From assembly GCA_021648365.1 (NCBI GenBank), contig JAKISY010000002.1:1-64000 (forward strand): a stretch of 64,000 bases of DNA, written 5' to 3'. Every line of letters starts with the position of its first letter. Positions within the stretch are counted from its first letter, which is position 1. Source of the stretch: Verrucomicrobiales bacterium (GTDB lineage: Bacteria; Verrucomicrobiota; Verrucomicrobiia; Verrucomicrobiales; DEV007). The position numbers and the translations under genes were made by a program. Below the pieces are notes generated by a model. It ran no database searches. It saw only the letters and a program-made list of their open reading frames with translations, and was not told the DNA's origin. Below, piece by piece: positions 46,346 through 55,768 of this stretch.

Positions 46346-46430
46346 TGCCGACGGCGGGAATCGAACCCGCACTCCCAAAATGAGAAGCAGATTTTAAGTC
46401 TGCTGCGTCTACCAATTCCGCCACATCGGC
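46346..46430 (-). tRNA. tRNA-Leu (UAA)
   Basis: The minus strand folds as a type II tRNA: acceptor GCCGATG pairing with CGTCGGC and discriminator A, D arm with TTGGTAG, anticodon stem GCAGA/TCTGC with loop CTTAAAA (anticodon TAA), long variable arm and GGTTCGATTCC T arm. CCA is not encoded. It sits between SNF2 and the molybdenum-hydroxylase-like operon. Confidence 0.95.
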
Positions 46431-46454
46431 TCGGCAATCTTTTCTTACGTCATG

Positions 46455-48662
46455 TCAGGGCTTCCCGCCACTCTTTTTCTGCTCCAATTTCAACTTGGTG
46501 ACTTTTTCTGTCACTTCACGCAAAGCTCGCATCACTTCGACGGGACCGGCAGGCAGCGGAAGACCCACATCCAGCTTCAAACCTGGGGCATAGGCTAATA
46601 GGGCTTCTTGCACCGCTTCCCTCACCGCCACCGCCATCGCCACGGCAGCCTGGGCATCCAGAGTAGTGCGCAAGCCCTCGCTTTCTTGCCCCTCTAGGTC
46701 TAATAACTCTATCGCAAAATCAGCCGGCGCCTGAGCCAATCCTGGCACTGCATAAGGCTGCTGCTTCACGTCCTCATTCAGCACCCAGCCCTGCCCCATC
46801 ATGTAGGCTCGGAGGATCTGAGCTCGTTGCCAATCCTCCAGCCCTCCCTTTTTTCCTTCGGCAAACAAATCTGCCCGCAATACTTGAACTTCACCACTAA
46901 ACGCATCCAACTCAATTTCCACGACCGCGACGCCATAAAAATAAGCGTCAAAAACCTTCATCTGCATTTTTTCATCCGACCAAGGTAACGCCCCATCCGT
47001 CAAATGAGTCTGACGATGAAATCCCACCGCTGTCAACTTAGCTCCCTTGCGCCTAGCTTGAGCAATTCGCTCTGCGAAACTCTCCCCTTCCGACTCCACT
47101 GAGCATTCCCCCATTTGCTGATCCACTTGCTCACAAGCATCTCTTACAGCTTCCGCCATCAACTCTTGCGCTGCCGTACCATAAGGTGACAACATATCAC
47201 CCCAGCCTTCACCCGTTTGCTGTCCCCCTGACACCGCAATGAGCTTTTCCTCTAGCTGAAAAAACTCACTCACCTGCCGCCGCACCCGCTCACACAGCCC
47301 CTCACCTAGATCGACCACGCCTAGACGAACTTGCGCACTACCATCTCCGTATATCTGCAACCAAGCAGAAGCTTGGTGACTGCCCATGCTCACATCCCCT
47401 ACGCCTATTTTGATCGGCACTGCAGCGATCCCTCGTTTGGCAGCATGATTTTTTTGATTCCATTGCTCTATGACCTGACGCCGCGAATAGAACTCCGCGC
47501 TCGCCAGAGAAGCGATCCACAAGCGGCTCAACAGTGCCGCATCCACCTCCTGTCCATAAGGTGTGAGCGCAGGCGACTTGCTCGCACGATAAAAGTTTTG
47601 CTCACGCACGCTCTCCACACTCTTGCCCAAACGCCGCGCCACGCTAGCAAGAATCGCCTCGATCACAAAAACTCCCTGCGCCGATCCTTCTGCCCAAATG
47701 GATTTCCCCGTCAAAGCATGAGTGCGACAAAGACTCCCTTTCACACAAAAATTTTCAATCCCATAAGCCCCATCCACACTCAGCAACAGACGCTCCAATA
47801 CCTCAACCGCGCATCCGTCCTCCGCCCCACTATCAAGGTGCAAGTCTATCTCTAAAGCAGAAATCACCCCACTTTCATCACAACCCACTTTATACTTAGC
47901 TTCCACGGCATGACGTTTCCCCGTCAGCGCCGCTTCCTGTTTGCGATCCAGTTCCAAGCTCACAGCTCGCCCTGTTTTCATCGTTGCAAAAGCCACCCAT
48001 TGGGCGATGCGAATACTTTCTTGCCCGCGACCACCAGAAGAACCAGCGAGATCCATCCCAATCACCCGCACCCTACTTTCACTCAGCCCTGTCACCTGAC
48101 TAACCGCAGTGCGCACCTCATCCAGATTTTCTGCCGGCACCCGAACTTCCATCCCACCGCCAGAGATTTCATCTAGTGGCACAGCATGAGCGATCAACAG
48201 CCCCCCACTCAAAGGATACTGACTACCCACAGACAGACTCCCTTGCAACAAAACCTCTGCATCTTCCAATCCGCGCACGGCATCCCCCTGTCGCAGACAG
48301 CGTGCCCCCCCTTGCAAACTACGCACCGCCTGAGCGTGAACCACATCTAAAACCGCTGGAGTCGAGTGATAATCCACCTCGATCTTCTCAATCGCCTCAT
48401 GACAAGCCTCCTTGGTGGCAGCTACAATCAAAGCCACCGCCTGCCCCACATACTCTACTTTACTTTCTGCAAACAGACTATTGCCACAGCTCCCTTCTAC
48501 ATCTTCACAAAAATAAGCTGCCACAAATCCCTCAACTTCAGCTACTTTCCCCAACGACTTACCCACCAGCGCAGCTGATGCGTGAGGCGAAGTCAACAGC
48601 ACCGCCTGCAAGCCTAATTCATCTGCCATCATCTCTCTCGAATCCTTCATAAATGCATCCAT
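46455..48662 (-). CDS. xanthine-dehydrogenase-like large subunit with degenerate Mo site
   Basis: About 735 residues align by pattern with XdhB/CoxL-type molybdopterin subunits (FAESKVEYVGQAVALIVA, LTGKRHAVEAKYKVG, FDAYFYGVAVVEIELD near the C-terminus). Key sites are lost: the FGGKE-type loop reads SSGGRGQE, the FRGFGGPQ loop reads IWAEGSAQG, and the final G-x-GE catalytic glutamate block is replaced by LRTTLDAQAAVAMAV. Molybdenum chemistry looks impossible, yet the frame is open and long. I use ATG 48662, just after the upstream stop; a longer frame overlaps it. It probably forms a complex with the next subunit. Confidence 0.75.
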   Translation of the reverse strand: MDAFMKDSREMMADELGLQAVLLTSPHASAALVGKSLGKVAEVEGFVAAYFCEDVEGSCGNSLFAESKVEYVGQAVALIVAATKEACHEAIEKIEVDYHSTPAVLDVVHAQAVRSLQGGARCLRQGDAVRGLEDAEVLLQGSLSVGSQYPLSGGLLIAHAVPLDEISGGGMEVRVPAENLDEVRTAVSQVTGLSESRVRVIGMDLAGSSGGRGQESIRIAQWVAFATMKTGRAVSLELDRKQEAALTGKRHAVEAKYKVGCDESGVISALEIDLHLDSGAEDGCAVEVLERLLLSVDGAYGIENFCVKGSLCRTHALTGKSIWAEGSAQGVFVIEAILASVARRLGKSVESVREQNFYRASKSPALTPYGQEVDAALLSRLWIASLASAEFYSRRQVIEQWNQKNHAAKRGIAAVPIKIGVGDVSMGSHQASAWLQIYGDGSAQVRLGVVDLGEGLCERVRRQVSEFFQLEEKLIAVSGGQQTGEGWGDMLSPYGTAAQELMAEAVRDACEQVDQQMGECSVESEGESFAERIAQARRKGAKLTAVGFHRQTHLTDGALPWSDEKMQMKVFDAYFYGVAVVEIELDAFSGEVQVLRADLFAEGKKGGLEDWQRAQILRAYMMGQGWVLNEDVKQQPYAVPGLAQAPADFAIELLDLEGQESEGLRTTLDAQAAVAMAVAVREAVQEALLAYAPGLKLDVGLPLPAGPVEVMRALREVTEKVTKLKLEQKKSGGKP

Positions 48663-48678
48663 CAAATCTGGCTCTCTG

Positions 48679-50178
48679 TCATTCGCTAGCAAACACCTGG
48701 TCCATCTTATCTTCGCCCTCATCCCCGAGTTGATCTAGATCTAGCTCAGCATTCGCCTTCTGCCCTTGCGGATGTTGATGACAAAATTTCTGCAACAAGG
48801 TGCTTACCCACACTCGACGATCATCCTTTGCCTCCAAACCCGCGAGTAGCGCCACCTCTTCATCCAAGTCCCTCAATACCGCGACCACTGCCTGCTGATC
48901 CCATACTCGTCCCTTCAAAGCCGCCGCCGCTTTCACAGCTAACAAAGGACGCGATTTTTTCAAAGATCCATAGGCGAATACCGCCCGCAATACGCGACGC
49001 TGCTCATCCAACTCGACCGCAAAAGCCGCCGTGATCATGCTCTGACAAGCCACCCTACGCGCCGCCACTTTGTAGCTATCACACAGACGTGTATCGCAGT
49101 CTCTCACGCGAAACATCTGCTCTGTATTGCGCGGCAAGCTCACGCTTTTGATAATTTCATTCGCCCGCAGCGTGCGCTCACCTTCTTTACCATAAAAACG
49201 ATCCAAGGTTAAATCCCGCGCGCCGCCCTCAGAAACCAGACGCACCCGCGCATCGAGAGCTAACAACACCGGAGCCAAATCCGTTCTACCCAGGTCACTG
49301 CTCAACTGCCCTCCCAAAGTCGCTCGATTGCGCACCGGGCCCGTGCTGTAATGTTGCAAAACTTTTCCCAAACTCGGATACTCACCGCCCAGCGTATCTA
49401 AAATCTCCGTCAGAGAAAGAGCCGCCCCGATTTCCCAATGACTCTCCTCACGAGTGAGCACACGCAATTCCCCGATACCCTCCGGCGATAAAAACACCTC
49501 TGCCATAGGTAACTCTATTTGCCCGCCATACTGCCAATCCATACCACCTGCCAGCACCTTAGCGGACTGACTCTGACGCTTGAGTTCAAACAGATCGACA
49601 ATCGTCGAAGGACGAAAAAAACGATTTTTCTGCTCGTCCACATACTGCAAGTCAGCCAAATCACCACAGCCCTCCACTTCGCTCAGCCCCTGCCACTCGC
49701 TCACTTCAGCAAACATTTTTCTCACACCCACATAATCCGCCGTGCGCGAGATAAAAGAATCTGCAAAACAAGACCCTCGCTGCTGTTCCGACAAATGACT
49801 GTATTCAAACAACAACATCAACAAATTATCCAGCCGCACAGGATGCGTCTCCACATACGAATAATCCTCAGTCAATGCCCAAAGCGGATGATGGGGAAAA
49901 GCTTTTTGCAATCCCTCTCTCGTCCACACCTCTCTGCCCGACAAGCTAAGCAAAGGAACACGGCCCGCATCGATAGACCTGAAAACCGCCCGACCTTGAC
50001 GATCTTCATCGCGCATCATCACCAACACCCCGCCCTGATCCCCATCCGTACGCACCAGAGCCCCCATTTGCCCGCGCTGCTTCAACGCGTGCAACAGGCT
50101 CGTATTCACCGCAAGGCCGCGCAAACGCCACGGACTCCCATTCAATTCTAATGTAAACCAACTCTGCATACTCTCCAA
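48679..50178 (-). CDS. xanthine-dehydrogenase-like small subunit lacking Fe-S cysteines
   Basis: The 499-residue protein has the XdhA layout: ferredoxin-like N-terminus, linker, FAD domain and CO-dehydrogenase-flavoprotein C-terminal domain. GREVWTREGL matches the ferredoxin region, but no cysteine occurs before residue 137, so all eight [2Fe-2S] ligands of the family are missing. The FAD domain retains AGGMDW, TGPVRNRATLGGQLSSDLGRTDLAPVLLAL and FFRPSTIVDLFELK, so flavin binding is possible. It is the first gene of the two-gene operon. Not a pseudogene by appearance: the frame is clean. Confidence 0.75.
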   Translation of the reverse strand: MESMQSWFTLELNGSPWRLRGLAVNTSLLHALKQRGQMGALVRTDGDQGGVLVMMRDEDRQGRAVFRSIDAGRVPLLSLSGREVWTREGLQKAFPHHPLWALTEDYSYVETHPVRLDNLLMLLFEYSHLSEQQRGSCFADSFISRTADYVGVRKMFAEVSEWQGLSEVEGCGDLADLQYVDEQKNRFFRPSTIVDLFELKRQSQSAKVLAGGMDWQYGGQIELPMAEVFLSPEGIGELRVLTREESHWEIGAALSLTEILDTLGGEYPSLGKVLQHYSTGPVRNRATLGGQLSSDLGRTDLAPVLLALDARVRLVSEGGARDLTLDRFYGKEGERTLRANEIIKSVSLPRNTEQMFRVRDCDTRLCDSYKVAARRVACQSMITAAFAVELDEQRRVLRAVFAYGSLKKSRPLLAVKAAAALKGRVWDQQAVVAVLRDLDEEVALLAGLEAKDDRRVWVSTLLQKFCHQHPQGQKANAELDLDQLGDEGEDKMDQVFASE

Positions 50179-50326
50179 AAAGTCAGCGCAGACTAAACTG
50201 CCGTACTGCTGTCGTCAATCCATCTGAGAGAAAAGCTGTTTTTGAAAAAAAACTCTACCAAGCTGTCCAAAAAACGTAACCTTAGCTATATTAACAGTGA
50301 TAACTGATGATTACCCGAATCCAACC

Positions 50327-53300
50327 ATGACCAAAAGACCTACCATCACCGCATTGCTGCTATCCATCCTGTGTTCGATCACCGCGTTCGCACAACAGCA
50401 GGTCCCTCAGACGATCAGCGAATCCTCTCGCAAAATCCCCCTCGCTTACGATGTCGATGTGATCGTCGTCGGAGGCACCACCCGAGGAGTCGCTGCCGCA
50501 GTTGCCGCAGCAGAACAAGGTGCGAGTGTTTTTCTCGCCGCTTCGCGCCCTTATTTAGGAGTGGACATGTGCGCCACCTACCGACTCTGGCTAGAGCAGG
50601 GCGAAGTGCCGAACTCTCCGCTCGGCAAAGCCATTTTTGCCAACGCCTCCACCCATCAGCCCCCTGCACCATTGCGTCCAGGCCTACCTTTCACCTATAC
50701 CAGCAACATCCCCGCTTCTCCAAAACACGCTGAAAGCAAAAAAAACGACCGCCTCTCAGACGGACAGCGTCAATCAGCATCGAGTGACAGCTTGCAGTAT
50801 GATGGCGATGTCACCCTGATCGTGGATTTAGGTGAGAAGCGCGATGTCGCTCGTTTGGTTCTCACCAGCTTTCAAAGACCACGCGACTTCGCTATCGGCG
50901 AGATGGGTATCGCCATCAGTGATAACCGCGAGCAATGGAAAAAACTCCCCAGCACTGTAAATAAATCGATCGATGGAAGCGGAGATTCCACCAAAGATCT
51001 CATCGCTTCAGTCAATGCCACCACCCGCTATATCCAACTGACCTTAAGCCAAGACAAAGACAGCAAACGCATGTTACTGGCGGAACTGCACATCGAGGAT
51101 GCTAGCGCTCCTGCTCCAAAAAACTCCTCCGTTGCCACCAAAAATCTACTCAAAGTCACCACTCCCATGCAAGTCAAAGGCAGTCTCGACACCGCCTTAC
51201 TCAACGCCAAAGTGGACTTCCTCTATGGCTCCTACCTCGGAGACATCATCCGAGACGATCAAGGCCAAATCGCCGGCATCACCATCGTCAACCGCTCGGG
51301 GCGGCAAGCCGTCAGAGCCAAAGTGATCATCGACGCCACCGATCGCGCAGTAGTGGCGCGACTTGCTGGAGCCGAGTTCACCTCCTACCCAGCGGGCCCA
51401 CAATCCTTCAAGCGCATCGTGCTCGGAGGCGAAGCGGGTCAAGATGCCCAAAAACTCAATGTCAACTTTTCTATCGGCGACCAAATCGTAGAAGCTTACG
51501 AATATGATTTGAAACTGCCGATGCAAGACAGCTCTTGGGCGTCCTTCGCCAAAGCAGATCAACAAGCGCGTAATCTGAGCTGGCAAAACAACCAATTTGC
51601 CGCTGCTGAAAAACTATACCAAGTCCCTCCCGATTCCCTCAAAGCTCGCGCATCACAAAATGACGCATGGTCGGGAGCCGAGCAAATCAATCTCGATACC
51701 CTGCGACCTGAAAAAGTCGCTGGTATCTATGTGCTAGGAGGCTGCGCAGCCATCTCGCGAGAAGCCGCCGCCAGCCTACTCCGCCCCCTAGCAGGCATTG
51801 ACTTAGGCTCACTCGTTGGCAAAGCCGCTGCTGCCGATGCTAAGAAAATCACTCTAGGTAAAACCAACACCCTCCACGTCAGCGGCTTACCTATCGCAGG
51901 AGCGAAAAAAGCAGTGGTCGGTGAAATGCTACAAGGTTTGCGTTCCATGCCCAGCCTTACTAAAAATACCACCATCAACAATCCTGCACGCGGCATTCCT
52001 ATTATCGCCCGCTACGACACCGTCGTCGTCGGCGGAGGAACCGGAGGCGCACCCGCAGGAGTAGGCGCCGCACGCGGCGGAGCCAAAACACTCGTCTTAG
52101 AATACCTCTACGGGCTCGGCGGAGTCGGTACCATTGGACGTATTTCAAAATATTACCATGGCAATCGAGTCGGTTTCACTGCTGAAATCGACAAAGGCGT
52201 CGAAAGTTACGATCCAGGAGCCAAAAGTAACAAAGGTTGGAACATCGAACACAAAATGGAATGGCTGCGTAGCGAAATCGTCAAAGCCGGTGGCGATGTC
52301 TGGTTCCGCACCTTGGGTGCAGGTGCCATCATGGATGGTGACCGCTGCATCGGCGTGATCGTCGCCACCCCACACGGTCGTTATGCCATACTCGCCAATA
52401 CCGTCATCGACGCCACAGGAAATGCCGTGATCCCAGCCTCTGCGGGCATGGAGACTCAGGCGATCACAGGAGAACACATCTCTGTGCAAGGCACTGGACT
52501 CCCACCGATGACCCCAGGCGAGAGCTACCTCAACAGCGACTGGACCTTCGTCGATGACGACGACGTGCTCGACATGTGGCGTATCCACGTAGTCGGCAAA
52601 CGTAAATACGCCGATGCTTTTGACCTCGGACAACTCATCGATACTCGTGCACGACGTCGCATCGTCGGCGACCTCGTCATTTCCCCCATGGATATCATCA
52701 ACAATCGGACTTACCCCGACATCATCACCGTTTCAAAAAGCAACTTCGACAACCATGGCTTCTCCAGTCACTCCCTCTTCATGATCACCCCTCCAGATAA
52801 AAAAGGACTGACAGGAAACGTGCCCTACCGCGCACTGATGCCCAAAGGCAAAGACGGACTGCTCGTCACCGGACTCGGCATGAGCGCGCATGGCGACGCC
52901 ATGCCCGTGATGCGCATGCAAGCCGATGTTCAGAACCAAGGTTATGCCGCAGGCAAAGCCTCAGCTATGGCAGCAGAAAACAGCACCACCATTCGCCATA
53001 TCGACATCAAAGAACTGCAAAAACATCTCGTAGATCAAGATATCATCCCCGTCAATCTCCTCACCACAGGAGACAGCTACCCCATCAGCCCCGCAGTGAT
53101 GCAAGATGCAATCAAAACTCTAGGCAAAGACTACCAAGGCATCGCGATCATTCTGACCGACCCAAAAGTAGCGCGTCCACTCCTGCGCAAAGCCTGGCAG
53201 AACGCTGACAAGGAAGATGAAAAACTGCGCTACGCCCATGTTCTAGGCATGCTCTACGACGACGCAGGTGCGTCATCACTGATCACCGCTATAGAAAAAT

Positions 53301-53791
53301 CTGAATGGGATGAAGGTTGGAATTTTCGTGGCATGGGACAGTTTGGTGCCTCCACCAGCCCGCTCGACAATTTGATCATCGCCTTGGGGCGCACTCGAGA
53401 TCCCGCAGGTTTGCCTTGCATCATAGACAAACTCAAAGCCCTCACCCCAGAGAGCGAATTCTCCCACGTTCGCGCGATTTCTATCGCCCTAGAGAATTAC
53501 CGCTCCCCCGCCGCTGCCCAACCTTTAGCTGAGTTGTTAGCAAAACCAGGCATCAGTGGTCACGTTTTCCTCGAAATCAACAACGTCATCGACCGCTCTC
53601 CCAAGAGCACCGTCGATAACACCACCCGAAATGATTCGCTACGGGAGTTACTACTGATTCGCGCCCTCTATCGTTGCGGAGATTACAAGGGAGTCGCCCA
53701 AAAAGCCTTGCAAGCCTATTCCAACGACCTTCGCGGTCTCTATGCTCGGCACGCCACGTCCATTCTAAGCGAGAACCACGCAGCCAACTAG
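50327..53791 (+). CDS. secreted protein with two FAD-oxidoreductase domains
   Basis: The product (about 1154 residues from ATG 50327) has a signal peptide (to about residue 23, ITAFAQQ) and two FAD-dependent oxidoreductase-like (PF12831-type) modules. The first has VDVIVVGGTTRGVAAAVAAAEQGASVFL and an inserted discoidin-like beta domain (about 150-260). The second has YDTVVVGGGTGGAPAGVGAARGGAKTLVLE. A HEAT-like helical C-terminus (about 1000-1150) follows. Such proteins are common in Verrucomicrobia and Planctomycetes near polysaccharide-degradation genes; the substrate is unknown. An in-frame GTG at 50297 would add ten unlikely residues. Confidence 0.82.
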   Translation: MTKRPTITALLLSILCSITAFAQQQVPQTISESSRKIPLAYDVDVIVVGGTTRGVAAAVAAAEQGASVFLAASRPYLGVDMCATYRLWLEQGEVPNSPLGKAIFANASTHQPPAPLRPGLPFTYTSNIPASPKHAESKKNDRLSDGQRQSASSDSLQYDGDVTLIVDLGEKRDVARLVLTSFQRPRDFAIGEMGIAISDNREQWKKLPSTVNKSIDGSGDSTKDLIASVNATTRYIQLTLSQDKDSKRMLLAELHIEDASAPAPKNSSVATKNLLKVTTPMQVKGSLDTALLNAKVDFLYGSYLGDIIRDDQGQIAGITIVNRSGRQAVRAKVIIDATDRAVVARLAGAEFTSYPAGPQSFKRIVLGGEAGQDAQKLNVNFSIGDQIVEAYEYDLKLPMQDSSWASFAKADQQARNLSWQNNQFAAAEKLYQVPPDSLKARASQNDAWSGAEQINLDTLRPEKVAGIYVLGGCAAISREAAASLLRPLAGIDLGSLVGKAAAADAKKITLGKTNTLHVSGLPIAGAKKAVVGEMLQGLRSMPSLTKNTTINNPARGIPIIARYDTVVVGGGTGGAPAGVGAARGGAKTLVLEYLYGLGGVGTIGRISKYYHGNRVGFTAEIDKGVESYDPGAKSNKGWNIEHKMEWLRSEIVKAGGDVWFRTLGAGAIMDGDRCIGVIVATPHGRYAILANTVIDATGNAVIPASAGMETQAITGEHISVQGTGLPPMTPGESYLNSDWTFVDDDDVLDMWRIHVVGKRKYADAFDLGQLIDTRARRRIVGDLVISPMDIINNRTYPDIITVSKSNFDNHGFSSHSLFMITPPDKKGLTGNVPYRALMPKGKDGLLVTGLGMSAHGDAMPVMRMQADVQNQGYAAGKASAMAAENSTTIRHIDIKELQKHLVDQDIIPVNLLTTGDSYPISPAVMQDAIKTLGKDYQGIAIILTDPKVARPLLRKAWQNADKEDEKLRYAHVLGMLYDDAGASSLITAIEKSEWDEGWNFRGMGQFGASTSPLDNLIIALGRTRDPAGLPCIIDKLKALTPESEFSHVRAISIALENYRSPAAAQPLAELLAKPGISGHVFLEINNVIDRSPKSTVDNTTRNDSLRELLLIRALYRCGDYKGVAQKALQAYSNDLRGLYARHATSILSENHAAN

Positions 53792-53810
53792 GGCAGCCAA
53801 GCATGATACT

Positions 53811-54986
53811 ATGTGCACACCCTCAATCTATCTAATCGCGCTTACATGCCTCTCCCTACCTCTAACCAAGCTGGCAGCGGTAGAAGCTGTAGTCATTCCT
53901 AGTGCCGCGCAACAGGTCGAATACGTTCTCACCATAGTCCACCCAGGAGATTCCACCGCAAAACCGACGCCCCACACCCTGGTGCAAATTAGGGACGAAC
54001 AAGGTGAGCCCAAAGCCTACTCGATGTGGGTCGATTCGGTGATCTGTCGAGAGAAAACCTGCGACGTAGTTCAAGTGCAACTGCATTGGGATGCACTCGG
54101 TCGCTACCAAAGTTATCAAGTCGCCTTCGGTAGCGAGCTGACCAAACTTGATCATGTACCTTTCACTCAAGAAGAAAAGCGCAAACTGCACTCCATCCTC
54201 AGCGACCCAAACTCCCCCCTCAAAGAAACTGAGAAGGAAGCCATGACCGCCAAGATCCCCACCGGTTCCGAAGCAAACAAAAAACTACCCAAGGGAGTCG
54301 CTGCAATTTCTGCTCCCACCGTACTAACCCTCAAGACTGCTGTTATTCTCGGAGCAGGTTACACCTGTTACGACTTGTGGCACTGGTCCAACGGATTGCT
54401 CACCGACCGCATTCGCCATTTCACCGCCAAGGACAGCAGTCTAAAAAAAATTCTCAGCTACCTTTCCGACGAAGATGATCGCAACGCTCTTTTTGCGCTA
54501 CAAGCTCTGCGGCAACGCAAAATCTCACAACAGGATGTTTTTAAAAAAGTGCTCACCCGCAGTCAACAAGGCTCCTCAGATCTGATGGAGAACACCTTAG
54601 CTTACCTCAAGGAGAACGCCCCCAACACCGCCACTTACGAACAAGCCCTCATACACTTATTCGCAGAAGCCAATACCAAGAAGCGTTTATTCATTCTTGA
54701 AAAACTCACCGCTGAAGCTCCTGCTACCACTGGAGACTTCTATGATCAACTTAGCAATTACCTACCACAGCTAGCAAGCTACTTCGAAGCTCACCTCTAT
54801 TTCAATCTCATCGAACAGAATCAAGCCCGGTCAGCTCTGATCAACAAAAATGCAGTTCAACTCTTGAGTCACAAAAAATTCTTCGTCTCACGACGTGCTT
54901 ACGCCTACCTGAAAAAGCAAAAGCTCGACAAGAAATTTCAAAAAGTAGTGGACGAATATCAAGAGAAGCACAAAGATCGTTTGTAG
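53811..54986 (+). CDS. secreted hypothetical protein with HEAT-like helices
   Basis: The 391-residue product has a signal peptide (about 1-24). Residues 25-120 are beta-rich with one Cys pair (ICREKTCD). Around 165-200 is AAISAPTVLTLKTAVILGAGYTCYDLWHWSNG, which resembles a segment of FMN-binding-like secreted proteins where DxxSGAT carries flavin; here SGAT reads SAPT, so flavinylation is doubtful. The second half (200-391) is helical and repeat-like. It follows the FAD oxidoreductase by 20 bp in the same direction and may be cotranscribed with it. Confidence 0.6.
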   Translation: MCTPSIYLIALTCLSLPLTKLAAVEAVVIPSAAQQVEYVLTIVHPGDSTAKPTPHTLVQIRDEQGEPKAYSMWVDSVICREKTCDVVQVQLHWDALGRYQSYQVAFGSELTKLDHVPFTQEEKRKLHSILSDPNSPLKETEKEAMTAKIPTGSEANKKLPKGVAAISAPTVLTLKTAVILGAGYTCYDLWHWSNGLLTDRIRHFTAKDSSLKKILSYLSDEDDRNALFALQALRQRKISQQDVFKKVLTRSQQGSSDLMENTLAYLKENAPNTATYEQALIHLFAEANTKKRLFILEKLTAEAPATTGDFYDQLSNYLPQLASYFEAHLYFNLIEQNQARSALINKNAVQLLSHKKFFVSRRAYAYLKKQKLDKKFQKVVDEYQEKHKDRL

Positions 54987-55004
54987 CTTTTACCGATCCT
55001 TACC

Positions 55005-55685
55005 ATGTCCGACATCCGTCACCAGCTCGAAATCATTCGAGATCAAATCAGCACCGCCGCCCGCCAATCTGGACGATCAAGCGACGCGATTAAATTGCTC
55101 GCCGTTTCCAAAACCTATGCCAGCTCGATCATTGAGAAGGCTTACGCCGAAGGACAGGTCCTCTTTGGAGAAAATCGCGTGCAAGAGCTCTTAGAAAAAG
55201 TGCCGCAACTACCCAGCGAATTGCAATGGCACCTCATCGGTCATCTACAAAAAAACAAAATCCGTAAAATTTTACCCCTCATCCATACCATCCACAGTAT
55301 CGATTCCCTCAGCATCGCCGACAGCGTCAACCGCATCGCCGGCGAACTTAATCTAAAGATCCCCATTTACCTGCAAGTCAACATCTCCCACGACCAAGCC
55401 AAATTCGGATTCCCCCCCGCAGACGCACCAGCAGCCCTCGACCATTTACAAAACCTCCCCCACCTACAGATCCAAGGCCTAATGACCATTCCCGAGTACA
55501 GTGCCGACCCAGAGCAAACTCGCCCCCACTTTGCCTCCCTGCGCGACTTACGCAACCAGCTCAAAACCAGCAGCGGACTCCCCCTGCCAGGCCTCTCGAT
55601 GGGCATGAGTCACGACTACCCCATCGCCATCCAAGAAGGCGCCACCATCATCAGAGTCGGCTCCGCCCTCTTCGGCAAGCGCTAA
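55005..55685 (+). CDS. yggS: PLP homeostasis protein (YggS/PROSC family)
   Basis: The 226-residue single-domain TIM-barrel protein binds pyridoxal phosphate without known catalysis and helps keep PLP balanced. Lys36 in LLAVSKTY forms the Schiff base; FGENRVQELLEK, WHLIGHLQKNK, HSIDSL, NISHDQAKFGF, LMTIPEY and the C-terminal SMGMSHDYPIAIQEGATIIRVGSALFG are all family signatures. It starts 18 bp after the previous gene. Confidence 0.95.
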   Translation: MSDIRHQLEIIRDQISTAARQSGRSSDAIKLLAVSKTYASSIIEKAYAEGQVLFGENRVQELLEKVPQLPSELQWHLIGHLQKNKIRKILPLIHTIHSIDSLSIADSVNRIAGELNLKIPIYLQVNISHDQAKFGFPPADAPAALDHLQNLPHLQIQGLMTIPEYSADPEQTRPHFASLRDLRNQLKTSSGLPLPGLSMGMSHDYPIAIQEGATIIRVGSALFGKR

Positions 55686-55703
55686 CCCGCAAATAACATA
55701 AAT

Positions 55704-55719
55704 AGGGTCAGACCTTTTT
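55704..55719. repeat. AATAGGGTCAGACC flank of the second RAYT
   Basis: The sequence TAGGGTCAGACC followed by T6 stands 50 bp before the transposase. GGGTCAGACC-type sequences often flank Y1 transposase genes. No matching right-hand copy is seen in the 100 bp after the gene. Confidence 0.4.
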
Positions 55720-55768
55720 TATATGTTTTTGTTGCTCTGTGGCGACCATGGTGATAAAATGTCTCATT

